DNA from: Arthrobacter sp. ATA002
GTDB lineage: Bacteria > Actinomycetota > Actinomycetes > Actinomycetales > Micrococcaceae
Length of the DNA: 64,000 bases
Direction: 5' to 3'
NCBI RefSeq assembly: GCF_026898095.1
Contig: NZ_CP114015.1
Span: 2,046,001 to 2,110,000, forward strand
In this document: positions 29,206 through 41,042 of the stretch, in pieces
Numbering within the stretch: position 1 is the stretch's first letter
Layout: each line of letters begins with the position of its first letter
Notes under the pieces: model-generated
The model's database searches: none
Seen by the model: only the letters and a program-made list of their open reading frames with translations
Told to the model about the DNA's origin: nothing
Program-made: the position numbers and the translations under genes

Positions 29206-29300
29206 CGTCCTCCGGATGCCGGTTTAGGGTCCTCCGGCGTTCCTGGGTCGTTCCCGCAGCGCCGGGTCTTCTTCCGGCATCCAGCGGTCCTACGGTGTTT

Positions 29301-30473
29301 CTACGGTGTTCCGAGCGGTACGGCGGAGAGCCGCAGCGCTTCGATCACCGCGTCCGTCACCTCCTGCGTACCGGCTGTCCCGCCGACGTCGCGGGTGCTG
29401 CAGCCGGCAGCGGTGACGGTCTCCACCGCGTGTTCCAAACGCCGGGCGGCAGCGGGCAGCCCCAAATGGTCCAGCATCAGGGCGGCGCTGGAGATGGCGC
29501 CGACGGGGTTGCTGATCCCCTGTCCGGCGATGTCCGGGGCGGAGCCGTGGACCGGTTCAAACATGGAGGGAAAGCGCCGTTCCGGATTGAGGTTGGCGCT
29601 GGCGGCCAGGCCCAGACTGCCGGCGAGCGCTGACCCCAGGTCGGAGAGGATGTCGGCGAACAGGTTGGAGGCGACCACCACCGAAAGGTCTTCCGGGTGC
29701 AGCACGAACTTGGCGCTCATGGCATCCACGAGCACGCTTTCGGTCTGCACGTCCGGATAGTCGGCGGACACGCGCTTGAACACGTCGTCCCACAGCACCG
29801 AGCCGTACTGCTGGGCATTGGACTTGGTCACACTGGAGACCTTCCGGACAGGGCGGGTGCGGGCCAGGTTGAAAGCATAGCGGATGATGCGCTCGCATCC
29901 CTTTTCCGTGAACAGCGCTGTCTGCACCGCCACTTCGTTGCCCGGTCCGCGGCCGGAAAGGTTACGGCCGCCGAGTCCGGCGTATTCGCCCTCGCTGTTC
30001 TCCCGGACCACCACCCAGTCCAGCCTGGTCCGGTCCGCCTTGCGCAGCGGGGGTTCGATCCCCGGCAGGAAGCGCACCGGCCGCACATTGGCCCACTGGT
30101 CGAAGTTCTGCGTGATGTTCAGCCGCAGCCCCCACAGGCTGACGTGGTCCGGAACGTTCTCCCAGCCCACCGCGCCAAAGTAGATCGCGTCATAGCCGCG
30201 CAGCTGTTCCAATCCGCCCGGCTCCATCATGACGCCGTGCGCGGCATAATATTCGGATCCCCACGGGAAGTCCGTCCACTCGAAGCCGAAGGGCCCTTCG
30301 GAGGCACCGCCTGCTTCGGCTTCCGGCATCAGCCCGGTTCCCGGGGCCCCTGCCGGCACCACCGCAGACTGTTCCGCCATGGCATCCAGCACCTGCCGGC
30401 CTGCCGCGATGACCTCCTGCCCCACTCCATCGGCCGGAATCGCTGCGATCCGGTACGTCCTCCGCTCTGGCAT
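29301..30473 (-). CDS. Second tartrate/D-malate-type dehydrogenase
   Basis: 390 residues from the ATG at 30473. Same family as the convergent neighbour: IAAIPADGVGQEVIAAG, DHVSLWGLRLNITQNFDQWA, VVVRENSEGEYAGLGGR, SVTKSNAQQYG, VVVASNLFADILSDLGS, EPVHGSAPDIAGQG. It has an extra Gly/Ala-rich stretch of about 25 residues near residue 35-60 that the other copy lacks. A diverged substrate preference is possible. It lies downstream of the LysR gene on the same strand. Confidence 0.88.
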   Translation of the reverse strand: MPERRTYRIAAIPADGVGQEVIAAGRQVLDAMAEQSAVVPAGAPGTGLMPEAEAGGASEGPFGFEWTDFPWGSEYYAAHGVMMEPGGLEQLRGYDAIYFGAVGWENVPDHVSLWGLRLNITQNFDQWANVRPVRFLPGIEPPLRKADRTRLDWVVVRENSEGEYAGLGGRNLSGRGPGNEVAVQTALFTEKGCERIIRYAFNLARTRPVRKVSSVTKSNAQQYGSVLWDDVFKRVSADYPDVQTESVLVDAMSAKFVLHPEDLSVVVASNLFADILSDLGSALAGSLGLAASANLNPERRFPSMFEPVHGSAPDIAGQGISNPVGAISSAALMLDHLGLPAAARRLEHAVETVTAAGCSTRDVGGTAGTQEVTDAVIEALRLSAVPLGTP

Positions 30474-30594
30474 CTCCTGGTCCCCTCTCTGCCGGTCCGC
30501 AGCCCCTGCGGCTGCCGCACCGTGTGCCACCACTACACAGCCCGTGGGCGGGCGGCGTCCAAGACACAAATGGCATCCGACGCATAGGAGTTCT

Positions 30595-31560
30595 CTATCC
30601 GTGCGCTGCGGCGGGAGCCGGACCAAGAGCAGCGGCAGCAGCGAGAAAAGCACGCGCAGCCGGAGTTAGTTCCGCGGCACGGCTCAGGGCAGAGATGTGC
30701 AGGCTGGTTTCCGGTTCCAGACGTGCCGTGCGCAGTCCCGCCTGCCGCGCCAGCGGAATCCAGGCCGACGGCAGGACTGCATGGCCGATTCCGGCCAGGA
30801 CCAGGGGCAGGACTGACGTCCGGTGGGCCACTTCGGCGGCGATTTCCAGCTCGATTCCGCCGGCCAGGGCTTCGTCCACTGCGGACCGCATGAGGGACCC
30901 GCGCTGGGAAGCGATGATGCGTTGGCCGGACAGCTCCTCCCACCGGAGAACCGGGCCGTGCTCTGCGCCTCCCCCCGGTGCGTCCTCTGCTGCGCCGGCC
31001 CGGCTGCCCGGATGCGCGGCAGGGTGCAGCTCCGCCAGGGGGTTGAGGACCAGCACGAGGGGCTGCCGTCCGAGGTGCACGACGTCGATGTCCGCAGCCC
31101 GGAACGGCCGCTCCGAGCCCAGCAGCCCGATTTCGCAGCTGCCGTCGCGGACGGCGGCGACGACGCCGTCCCGCGTAAACGCGGCGTGCACGCTGACGGT
31201 CACGGTGGGATGGGTGCGTGCATAGGCGGCAATGATTGACGTCAGCGGCTCGATGGCCGGTGAGGGCATGGCGATGACGTCCAGCCGGCCCCGGCGCAGG
31301 CCCTTAAGCTCGTCGATGGCTGAGCGGGCCGCTTCCAGATCGCGGACGACGACGCGGGCCGGGCCAACGAGCTCGCGTCCGGCCTCGCTGAGGACCACGT
31401 TGCGCCCCACCCTGTGGAAGAGCGGTACCCCCAGGTCCCGTTCCAGGTTCTTGATCGTCTGCGACAGCGAGGGCTGGGCGATCAGCAGCCGTTCCGCGGC
31501 CCGGGTAAACCCCTGGTGGTCCACCACTGCCAGGAAGTACTTCAAATGCCTGACGTCCAC
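30595..31560 (-). CDS. LysR-family transcriptional regulator
   Basis: 321 residues from the GTG at 31560 with GGGAG ahead. The N-terminal HTH is HLKYFLAVVDHQGFTRAAER ... PSLSQTIKNLERDLG, with the effector domain from about residue 90 (RLDVIAMPSPAIEPLTSII). A Gly/Ala-rich insert around residue 185 is unusual. It is divergent from a DASS carrier and upstream of a tartrate-type dehydrogenase, so it probably activates both in response to a dicarboxylate. Confidence 0.9.
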   Translation of the reverse strand: MDVRHLKYFLAVVDHQGFTRAAERLLIAQPSLSQTIKNLERDLGVPLFHRVGRNVVLSEAGRELVGPARVVVRDLEAARSAIDELKGLRRGRLDVIAMPSPAIEPLTSIIAAYARTHPTVTVSVHAAFTRDGVVAAVRDGSCEIGLLGSERPFRAADIDVVHLGRQPLVLVLNPLAELHPAAHPGSRAGAAEDAPGGGAEHGPVLRWEELSGQRIIASQRGSLMRSAVDEALAGGIELEIAAEVAHRTSVLPLVLAGIGHAVLPSAWIPLARQAGLRTARLEPETSLHISALSRAAELTPAARAFLAAAAALGPAPAAAHG

Positions 31561-31698
31561 GAAGGCTCCCTTGCACTCGGACGGATGGGCGCCGTGCCAC
31601 CTATTGGTTCTTCCTATGAGTGAGTAGACAACAGGTTGTGGACGCAGCACAAGGCCCTGCTGCATAGTGAACGCATTCAACGAGGAAGGACCAGGATT

Positions 31699-33322
31699 GT
31701 GTACACGCAGCAGCCGGCTCCAACTGAAGACCCGGGCTCACCTCAACGCACAGACGTCCGTGCCGCACTCCTGGGCGGAACAACCTTCCGCAGCCTGAGT
31801 GAGCAGACGCTCTCTCCCCGGGAAGAGAAATTTGAACGCACCCGGCAAACCATCGGTTTGTTCCTGGCCCCAGCCATCGCCGTCGTCTTCGCGCTGCTTC
31901 CACTGAACCTGGACCTGCAGCAGCACATGCTGGCCGCCATCCTGCTGGGCGTGATTGTCCTGTGGATCTGCGAACCTGTTCCCATCCCCATTGGCGGGCT
32001 GATCGGCGTCGCGGCCATCGTCATCCTGGGCGTCGCACCGGCCAGTGCGGTCCTGGCACCCTTCGGATCCACCACCATCTTCACCTTTATCGGTGCCTTC
32101 ATCCTCGCCCAGGCCATGCTGAAGCACGGCATAGCGCAGCGCCTGGCCTTCGCGGTCCTGTCCCTTCCCGGAGTGGGAAATCCACCTACCGGGTGGTGAT
32201 CGCCTTCGGCGTCATCACCTGCCTGCTTTCGGCCTTTGTCTCCAACACCGCCACCGTTGCCATGCTGATGCCCACCGCGCTGGGCGTCCTGGTGGTCATC
32301 GCCCAGCTGATGCAGGACCGCGGTGTGGTCAAAGCCGACTTCGATCCGCTGCGGATGCGGGTCGGCGCGGCGCTGCTGCTGATGCTGGCCTACGGAGCCA
32401 GCGTGGGCGGCCTCCTCACACCGGTCGGATCGCCGCCGAACCTGATCGGCCGCGGCCTGATTGAGGAAGCCACCGGGGTTCGCATTTCCTTTGCCCAGTG
32501 GATGGCCATCGCGGCCCCCATCTGCCTGGCCATGTTCCTGGTCCTGGCGCTGGTCATGCTGCTGCTGAACAAACCGGAAATCCGTCACATTGAGGGCGTT
32601 GAGGAATACGTACGCGAACGGCGTGCCGAGCAGGGCCGGATGTCCCGCGCGGAAGTCAACACGCTGATCGCCTTCGGCGTGACGGTGACGCTGTGGCTGG
32701 CTCCGGCCGTTGCCAGTCTGATTGGCGGCACCGAGTCGGAAGCGTACATTTTCCTGGACGACCGCCTGGACGAGGGCATTGTCGCCGTGCTCGGTGCCTC
32801 GCTGCTGTTTATCCTTCCGGTGAACTGGAAGCAGCGCCAGGCCACCCTGACCTGGTCCGACGCGGCGAAGATCGACTGGGGCACCATCCTGCTGTTCGGC
32901 ACAGGTATCATTTTCGGTGCGCTGCTGGCGGAGACCGGGCTCGCGGAAACCATTGGCCAGGGGGCGTCGGAGAACCTGAACATCACCAACATCGTGGCAA
33001 TCACGGTTTTCTCGGCGATCCTGGCGATCCTGATTTCGGAAACCACGTCCAACACTGCGTCCGCCGCGGTGATCGTGCCGATTGTGATTCCGCTGTGCCA
33101 GGCGATCGGCGTCGATCCGTTCGTGCCGGCGCTGGCAGCCACCTTCGCCGCGTCCTTCGGGTTTATGCTCCCGGTCTCCACCCCACAGAACGCCATTGTG
33201 TACGGAACGGGCGCGGTGCCCATCACCCGGATGATCCGGACCGGTCTGTTCTTCGACATTCTCGGCGCCATCCTGATTATCACCATCGTTCCGGTCATGA
33301 TCGCGGTGGTCGGGATCGGCGG

Positions 33323-33326
<4 letters not shown>
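31699..33326 (+). CDS. DASS/SLC13-type sodium-dicarboxylate carrier (frame interrupted)
   Basis: About 542 residues from the GTG at 31699. After a 65-residue cytoplasmic N-terminus there are about 11-12 membrane segments. Both SNT substrate-sodium motifs are present: SAFVSNTATVAMLMP and SETTSNTASAAVIVP; also GGLLTPVGSPPNLIG and PVSTPQNAIVYGTG. One base is missing at GGGAAA (32175-32180); with it, LSLPGVGKSTYRVVIAF is continuous. It would import succinate-, malate- or tartrate-like acids for the neighbouring dehydrogenases. Confidence 0.9.
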
Positions 33327-35025
<1,699 letters not shown>

Positions 35026-35047
35026 ACCACCTTCGCGGCCGCATGCC

Positions 35048-35863
35048 CTAGCCGGTGATTTTGTACTTTTCGCGGTCCTTCTCATCCAGGATCAGCTGTT
35101 CTTCAACCGTCATGGCACTGCCTCCGCGGCTGACCGGCATCCACCAGGCACCGGGTTCGGGGGTCTCCTGATAGGTGTCCATGCAGTGGTCCATGCCCGC
35201 CTGCAGGGTTTCCTGCAGGCGGGTCGTTTCCTCCGCGACCGACGCGTCCGGTTCCACCCGGATCATCGGGCTGACATGGACCCGGACCGGAGTTTTCCAG
35301 ACGGATTTGAGGCTCAGGCCGTGGCCCCCGCGGGTAAGCATGCGGTGACTGCCCCAGACCGACACGGGAATGATCGGAACGCCGGCTTCGGCGGCCATCC
35401 GGACGGCTCCGGTCTTGAGTTTGCGGACGCTGAAGCTGCGGCTCACACCGGCCTCGGGCAGCACCGCCAGGTACTCGCCGCGGCGGAGGGCTTCCACTGA
35501 TTCGGCGTACGCAGCAGCGCCGTCGGACCGGTCCACGATGATGTGCTCGCACATTTCGCAGACTGCCTTCACGAACGGTTTCCGGGCGGCCTTCTTGGTG
35601 ACCAGGAAGCGCATGTGTGCCTTGAGCTTGCGCCACACCAGGTACTCGGCGATCACAAAATCCAGATAGCCGAAATGGGTGATCGCCACTACGGCTCCCT
35701 TACCCGGAACCACTTTGCGGTTCAGGCCGGAGATCTCCTCGCTGTCGGGAAGGTTCTCCAGTCCGGAGGGAAGGACGGGAACCCGGAACAGCTTGATCGA
35801 CAGTGCCCCCGTCAGGACGATGCTGCGGTAGACGTACTTGTTGGGGGGGAACTTCAACGTCAT
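35048..35863 (-). CDS. 1-acyl-sn-glycerol-3-phosphate acyltransferase (PlsC-like)
   Basis: 271 residues from the ATG at 35863; a TTG at 35890 would add nine. The acyltransferase HxxxxD motif is ITHFGYLDF (about residue 62), with the later block VLPEAGVSRSFSV in place of the usual FPEGTRS, and VPIIPVSVWGSHRM. It would transfer an acyl chain to lysophosphatidate or a related acceptor at the membrane. It converges on the hydrolase gene. Confidence 0.85.
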   Translation of the reverse strand: MTLKFPPNKYVYRSIVLTGALSIKLFRVPVLPSGLENLPDSEEISGLNRKVVPGKGAVVAITHFGYLDFVIAEYLVWRKLKAHMRFLVTKKAARKPFVKAVCEMCEHIIVDRSDGAAAYAESVEALRRGEYLAVLPEAGVSRSFSVRKLKTGAVRMAAEAGVPIIPVSVWGSHRMLTRGGHGLSLKSVWKTPVRVHVSPMIRVEPDASVAEETTRLQETLQAGMDHCMDTYQETPEPGAWWMPVSRGGSAMTVEEQLILDEKDREKYKITG

Positions 35864-36015
35864 CTCCTCGTGGATAATCCGGCAGGACAACGATTCTACC
35901 GGGTCGGCGTCCGCTCCATTGAACGGGCGGACCGGCGGTGGCGGAGAACCGGCGGCAGCCTGTCTTTTCGGCTATGTCCCTGCCGAACCGGCCGGCTGCG
36001 CGGTTATCGTGGCAT

Positions 36016-36960
36016 ATGGCATGGAGAAACCTGCCCCGTGTGCGCGGAGGCCGAAATCCCCTGCGGGCCTTCCCGGTTTTCCTCAACGAGGCCCAGCGTC
36101 TTGATGCCCAGCTGCCGGAGATCGACTGGGCAGTGCCGCCGGCAGGATCGATGGACCGGTGGTTCCGCGCCCCGAGCGGCAATTTGGCGATGCGGACCAT
36201 GGGTGCGCCGGCCGATCCACCCGTTCTCCTGGTGCCCGGGGCGATGGGATCCAAGGAAGACTTTTCCCTGATGATGCCGGTGCTGTCGGATGCGGGGTAT
36301 TACGTCATCAGCTACGACCTGGCCGGCCAGTATGAGTCGGCCTCCGCAGGGCCGGAGCACTTGACGCCGCCGCAGAGCCATTATGGATATGACTTGTTCG
36401 TGAACGACCTCCTGGCCGTCCTGGAGTCCCTGAGCGGCGCCGTGCACGTGCTGGGATATTCGTTTGCCGGGATCGTGGCCCAGATTGCGCTGGCCCGCCG
36501 GCCGGACCTCCTGCGTTCCCTGTGCCTGCTCAGCTGCCCTCCGGTTCCGGGCCAGAGTTTCCGCACCGTGAGCCGGGTGGGCAAATTCAGTCCCCTGGTC
36601 AATGACAAGATGCATGCCGGTCTCATTGTCTGGGGCATCCGGAAAAACTTTGTCGGAGTTCCCGAGCCGCGGATGAACTTTATCCGGCACCGGTTTGACT
36701 ACACGCGGAACGAGTCGCTCCAGGACATTGTGGGGCTGATGAAGCGTTCACCGGACCTGCGTCAAACCCTCGCTGCTGCTCCGCAGCCCAAGCTGGTGGC
36801 GGTCGGGCGGGCTGATGTGTGGCCCCAGTATCTGCATTATGCGTTCGCCGAAGCCATCGGCGCCCGCTTTGCCGCGTACGGCACCGGGCACGGGCCGTGC
36901 GAGGATGCCCCTCACCAGCTCAGCCGGGACCTCCTGGCGCTCTACCATTCGGCCGGATGA
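36016..36960 (+). CDS. Alpha/beta hydrolase
   Basis: 314 residues from the ATG at 36016; GTG 35938 is an alternative and neither has a strong ribosome site. VLLVPGAMGSKEDFSLMM, the nucleophile elbow LGYSFAGIVAQIAL, and a C-terminal HGPCEDAPHQ carrying the likely His. The fold matches lipase/esterase-like hydrolases. Its 3' end overlaps the oppositely oriented glycosyltransferase by 41 bases. Confidence 0.82.
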   Translation: MAWRNLPRVRGGRNPLRAFPVFLNEAQRLDAQLPEIDWAVPPAGSMDRWFRAPSGNLAMRTMGAPADPPVLLVPGAMGSKEDFSLMMPVLSDAGYYVISYDLAGQYESASAGPEHLTPPQSHYGYDLFVNDLLAVLESLSGAVHVLGYSFAGIVAQIALARRPDLLRSLCLLSCPPVPGQSFRTVSRVGKFSPLVNDKMHAGLIVWGIRKNFVGVPEPRMNFIRHRFDYTRNESLQDIVGLMKRSPDLRQTLAAAPQPKLVAVGRADVWPQYLHYAFAEAIGARFAAYGTGHGPCEDAPHQLSRDLLALYHSAG

Positions 36961-37677
36961 GCCGGCGGGCGCGGCGCCGGCCCAGCGGAGGTTCTGCACG
37001 GAAATCGAGGTCGAAGGTTTGCCAGGCCATGACCAGCCGGCGCCGCAGGCCGCTCCAGTCGGCAAAGGGTCTGGCGGAGACTCCGACTCTGAGCGTGGGA
37101 TCGTAGAGCACTGACATCCAGGGGCGGATCTGGTAGCTCAGATCCAAATCGTCGTGAACCTGCGGAAGGTCACGGTGCACGCGCTCGCGAAGTTGCTTCC
37201 ACATGGCCGCAGACATGGCGAAGTTGGAGCCGAACAGGGGCGGGTGGCCCAGGAGCAGCCCGACCACGCGGATATAGCCGCCAATGTAGATGGTCCGGCC
37301 GATCCACCGGGTGGCGCGGTTACCGCCGTAAAAGTTCCCGGGGCCGGTAACCGCAGTCATCGGCCCCTGCGCCGCGAGGATTTTCCCCACCCTCTCCAGC
37401 CAGTTGGGCGGCGGAACCGAGTCGGCATCCAGCCTGGCCAGTATCTCCCCGGCCGCGGCGTCGAACCCGGCTGCCGTTGCGCCGGCAATTCCCGGCACCT
37501 CCAGGGCACCCGCCGCACTCCGGCGGCGGCACAGACAGCGGCAGTTTCGTCGGTGCTGCCGTTGTCCACCACCACAACCTCGTCCGGCGGCCGCGTCTGG
37601 CGGCCGATGGCTGCCAAACAGGCAGCAAGCATGGGGGCATCGTTCCGCGACGGGATGACCACAGAGATTGTTGGCAT
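36920..37677 (-). CDS. Glycosyltransferase family 2 (frame interrupted)
   Basis: About 252 residues from the ATG at 37677. Typical GT-A start: ISVVIPSRNDAPMLAACL, DEVVVVDNGSTDETAAV, then LARLDADSVPPPNWLERV with the DxD. One C is missing at 37504-37506; adding it gives VRRVPLEVPGIAGATAAG and joins the halves. HDDLDLSYQI near residue 195 is the acceptor-side acidic motif. No membrane segment is obvious. Confidence 0.85.
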
Positions 37678-37720
37678 GGTGTACCGACTGTAGCGGCCCG
37701 GCGCGGCGGCGGTAATGCCC

Positions 37721-37745
37721 GGGCCCCGCCTTGGCTGCGGGGCCC
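37721..37745 (-). terminator. Strong GC hairpin after nhaA
   Basis: Nine-base perfect arms GGGCCCCGC / GCGGGGCCC around a 7-base loop, eight bases downstream of the nhaA stop on the minus strand. Confidence 0.7.
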
Positions 37746-37752
37746 GCTGTAT

Positions 37753-39102
37753 TTAGTGCTGCCGTCCCTGCTGGTAGACGTCGGGGATGCCGTCGCCGTC
37801 GTCGTCGATGTTTTCCTCTGCCTCCACCGCACGGTAATGCCGGTTGCGGCGGGACAGCACCAGGGCGGCCAGCAGCGCGGCCAGGATCGAGGCGGTCAGG
37901 ATCCCCACCTTCGCGTGGTCGTTGGGGAGCGTGCCCTGTGCGAAGCTCAGGTCCGCCACCAGCAGGGAAACGGTGAAGCCAATCCCCGCCAGAAGCGCGA
38001 CGCCGAGGAGGTCAATCCACTTGAAGGATGTGTCCAAAGTGGCCCGGGTGACCTTGGTCAGCACCCAAGTGGTCGCGAGAATGCCAATCGGCTTGCCCAG
38101 CACCAGGCCGGCAATGATGCCCACCGAAACCGGGTCGGTCAGGGAACCAACAAACCCGTCCCAGCCGCCCACGGCGACACCGGCCGAGAAGAACGCAAAA
38201 ATGGGAACGGCAAAACCGGCAGACAGCGGCCGGAACCGGTGCTCAAAAATCTCGGAGAGGCCGGGGCCGGCCTCGGGACCGCCGCTGGCTTTGCTGCGGA
38301 GCACGGGAACTGCAAAGCCCAGCAGTACACCGGCAACGGTGGCGTGGATCCCCGAGGCATGCACCAGGGCCCAGACGACGACGCCGATGGGCAGCAGGAT
38401 GAACCACGCGGCGGAGGCTTTCAGACCGAAGAAGCGGCGGTATTTCTGGGCCAGGAACGTGTAGAGGAGCAGCCCCACCAGTGCCAGGAGCAGCGGTGTG
38501 ATCTTGAGGTCCTCGGTGTAGAACACGGCAATGATGGTGATGGCCAGCAGATCATCCACCACGGCCAGCGTGAGCAGGAAGATTCGCAGGGCCGAGGGCA
38601 GGTGCGAACCGATGATCGCCAGGACGGCCACGGCAAAGGCAATGTCGGTGGCAGTGGGGATTGCCCAGCCGTTGAGGGATTCCGGATTGCCGAGGTTGAC
38701 GAGCGCGTAGATGGCGGCGGGCACCACCACGCCGCCGACGGCTGCGGCTACCGGAACCACGGCCTTGCTGAAAATGCGCAGGTCTCCGGCAACGAATTCA
38801 CGTTTTAGCTCCAGGCCCACCAGGAAGAAGAAGACGGCGAGCAAACCATCGGCGGCCCAGGCACCCAGGCTGAGCTGCAGGTGCCAGGGCTCATAGCCGA
38901 TTTCAAAGTCGCGCAGCGCGAAGTAGCTGTCGGAAAGCGGCGAGTTGGCCCATACGAGGGCAATTACTGCCGCTGTCACGAGCAGTATGCCGCCGACGGT
39001 TTCCTTGCGCAGGATTTCGCCAATTCGCAGCTTTTCGGCGTAGCTGCCGCGGCTGGCGATCTTGGGGCTGGAAGCGCCTTCCGGGGGCGTGGTGGGATGC
39101 AT
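37753..39102 (-). CDS. nhaA: Na+/H+ antiporter NhaA
   Basis: 449 residues, AGGAGTCACCC before the ATG. The NhaA family markers are all present: [18 protein letters not shown], the ion-binding pair in [13 protein letters not shown], the [16 protein letters not shown] motif, and about 12 membrane segments. It exports sodium in exchange for protons, for salt and alkaline pH tolerance. The cytoplasmic C-terminus ends in [16 protein letters not shown], a calcium-loop-like sequence not usual for NhaA. Confidence 0.95.
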   Translation of the reverse strand: MHPTTPPEGASSPKIASRGSYAEKLRIGEILRKETVGGILLVTAAVIALVWANSPLSDSYFALRDFEIGYEPWHLQLSLGAWAADGLLAVFFFLVGLELKREFVAGDLRIFSKAVVPVAAAVGGVVVPAAIYALVNLGNPESLNGWAIPTATDIAFAVAVLAIIGSHLPSALRIFLLTLAVVDDLLAITIIAVFYTEDLKITPLLLALVGLLLYTFLAQKYRRFFGLKASAAWFILLPIGVVVWALVHASGIHATVAGVLLGFAVPVLRSKASGGPEAGPGLSEIFEHRFRPLSAGFAVPIFAFFSAGVAVGGWDGFVGSLTDPVSVGIIAGLVLGKPIGILATTWVLTKVTRATLDTSFKWIDLLGVALLAGIGFTVSLLVADLSFAQGTLPNDHAKVGILTASILAALLAALVLSRRNRHYRAVEAEENIDDDGDGIPDVYQQGRQH

Positions 39103-39247
39103 GGGTGACTCCTGAAAAAGCGGTCGACAATGTTATTGCCGACCAGACTTCCCGGCGCACCTTCGCTATACCTTACGGGAAATCCGGGTCCCGATCGAAA
39201 CCGGTGCGGCGGGGACCGCGGCAACAATGACCCTTGCCCGCCGGCTG

Positions 39248-40275
39248 TTACTCCGCTTTACGCGCCCGGCTTGGCTGGACGCGCATCGGCTCACCGGGCA
39301 TTTTGGGGTAGTCGGGCGGAAAGGGCAGCTCCCCCAGTCCGCTGTCCAGGTCCCGCTGCCACCACTGCAGCAGCACTTCTATACTTCCGGGCTTGGCGCC
39401 CATATCCGCCCAGGGATCCCCCACGGTGCGCAGCCGCTCGGGGACGGTCAGGATCGTGAACTCCCGGGGATCTGCCTTCTCCAGCTCGTCCCACCGCAGC
39501 GGCGTGGACACCGGCGCGTGCGGCAGGGCCCGCGGGCTGTAGGCCCCGGCAATGGTGCGGTCCCGGTTTGCCTGGTTGAAGTCCACGAAGATGTTCTGCC
39601 CGCGTTCCTCCTTCCACCATGCGGTGGTGACCCGGTCCGGCATCCGGCGCTCAAGTTCACGTGCGGCCGCGATCACCGCGTGCCGGACGTCGAGGAACTC
39701 GTGGTCCGGAGTGATGGGGGCGTACACATGCAGGCCGCGGTTGCCGGAGGTCTTGATGAAGGCTTCGAGGCCAGCTTCGGCCAGGACGCTGCGCAGTTCG
39801 AAGGCCGCCGGTACGGCGTCGTCAAAGCCGGTGCCGGGCTGGGGATCCAGGTCGATGCGCAGCTGGTCCGGGTTGTCGGTGTTTTCGGTCCGTGAAGGCC
39901 AGGGTGGAAGACCACCGTGTTCATCTGTACGGCCCAGACGGCGGCTGCCGGCTCGTCAAGGACCAGCTGCGGATGGGCCCGGGCGCTGGGATAGGTCACG
40001 GTGACGGCCCGGATGAAGTCCGGCGCGCCCTTGGGCGGGTTCTTCGAGAAGAACTGTTCGCCGTCGATTCCTTCGGGGAACCGCTGCAGCGACACGGGCC
40101 GGTCGCCGTTGGCGGCGATGAACGCCTCGCCTACCTCCGCCACATAGCGCGCGAGGTCCAGTTTGGTCAGCCCCGGCTTGGGCCACAGGACGCGGTCCGG
40201 ACTGGAGATGCGCATCTCGCGCTCACCGTGCGGACCTGGGACAGTCAGGGTGGTTGCTTTACCGGCCATGGCCAT
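39248..40275 (-). CDS. LigD-type DNA polymerase/primase domain protein, stand-alone (frame interrupted)
   Basis: About 342 residues. The start, ISSPDRVLWPKPGLTKLDLARY, is the hallmark of the NHEJ polymerase domain of LigD; FPEGIDGEQFFSKNPPKGAP and LRIDLDPQPG (catalytic DxD) follow, then SGNRGLHVYAPI. A base is missing at the G3 run 39902-39904; one more gives NTVVFHPWPSRTENTDNP. No ligase or nuclease domain is attached, so it is a stand-alone PolD-like polymerase of the actinobacterial type. Whether Ku or LigD is elsewhere cannot be told. Confidence 0.9.
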
Positions 40276-40400
40276 AACCTACTCGCAAAACGTCCCGGCC
40301 GTCACGGGCCGTGCCTGGCCCGTTAGGCGGACGTACGTGCAGCAGCGTCCGTGCCGCGGCTTTAGGCCGGGTGTTCGACCATCTGCTGGTCCGAGCATGT

Positions 40401-41042
40401 CTAGCGCCGGATGATCCGGCGTTTCCGGGCTTCGCTGACGGCCGCCGTTCGGTTGTCCACGCCCAGCTTCTCGTAGATGTGCACCAGATGAGTCTTGACG
40501 GTGGCCTCAGAAATGAACAGCTTGCGGGCCATGGCGCGGTTGGCCATGCCGCCGGCCAGGAGTTCCAGCAGCTCCAACTCCCGCGGACTCAGCGTCGTCT
40601 CCGGGCTGCGCAGCGTACCCAGCAGCCGTCCGGCCACCTGCGGAGCCAACGCCGTCCTGCCTTCAGCGGCTGCCGCCACGGCGCTGCGAATGTCCCCGGG
40701 CTCGGCATCCTTGAGCATGTAACCGGCCGCTCCCGCCCCGACGGCGGCCAGGATGTCCGCATCGCTGTCATAGGTCGTCAGGACCAGCACCGGGGGACCC
40801 TTCAGCTCGCGGATGCGCCGGGTGGCGCTCACGCCGTCCATGCCGGAGCCCATTTGCAGGTCCATCAGGACCACGTCGAACGGGGTGCCCAGCGCGTCCT
40901 GCCGTGCCACCTCGGCAAGGGCCGCAGCTCCGCCGGACGCTTCGGCAGCAACCTCCATCCCGTCGAACTCCGCCAGCATGGCCCGCAGTCCGGCCCGGAC
41001 AACCGGGTGGTCATCCACGAGCAGGATCCGGATGCCGCTCAT
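40401..41042 (-). CDS. NarL/LuxR-family response regulator
   Basis: 213 residues. The receiver domain has IRILLVDDHPVVRAGL, the phospho-acceptor Asp in VVLMDLQMG (about residue 58) and GYMLKDAEP; the LuxR HTH is LSPRELELLELLAGGMANRA ... ATVKTHLVHIYEKLGV. Its ATG overlaps the histidine-kinase stop, so the pair is coupled. The divergent ABC exporter is a likely target. Confidence 0.95.
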   Translation of the reverse strand: MSGIRILLVDDHPVVRAGLRAMLAEFDGMEVAAEASGGAAALAEVARQDALGTPFDVVLMDLQMGSGMDGVSATRRIRELKGPPVLVLTTYDSDADILAAVGAGAAGYMLKDAEPGDIRSAVAAAAEGRTALAPQVAGRLLGTLRSPETTLSPRELELLELLAGGMANRAMARKLFISEATVKTHLVHIYEKLGVDNRTAAVSEARKRRIIRR

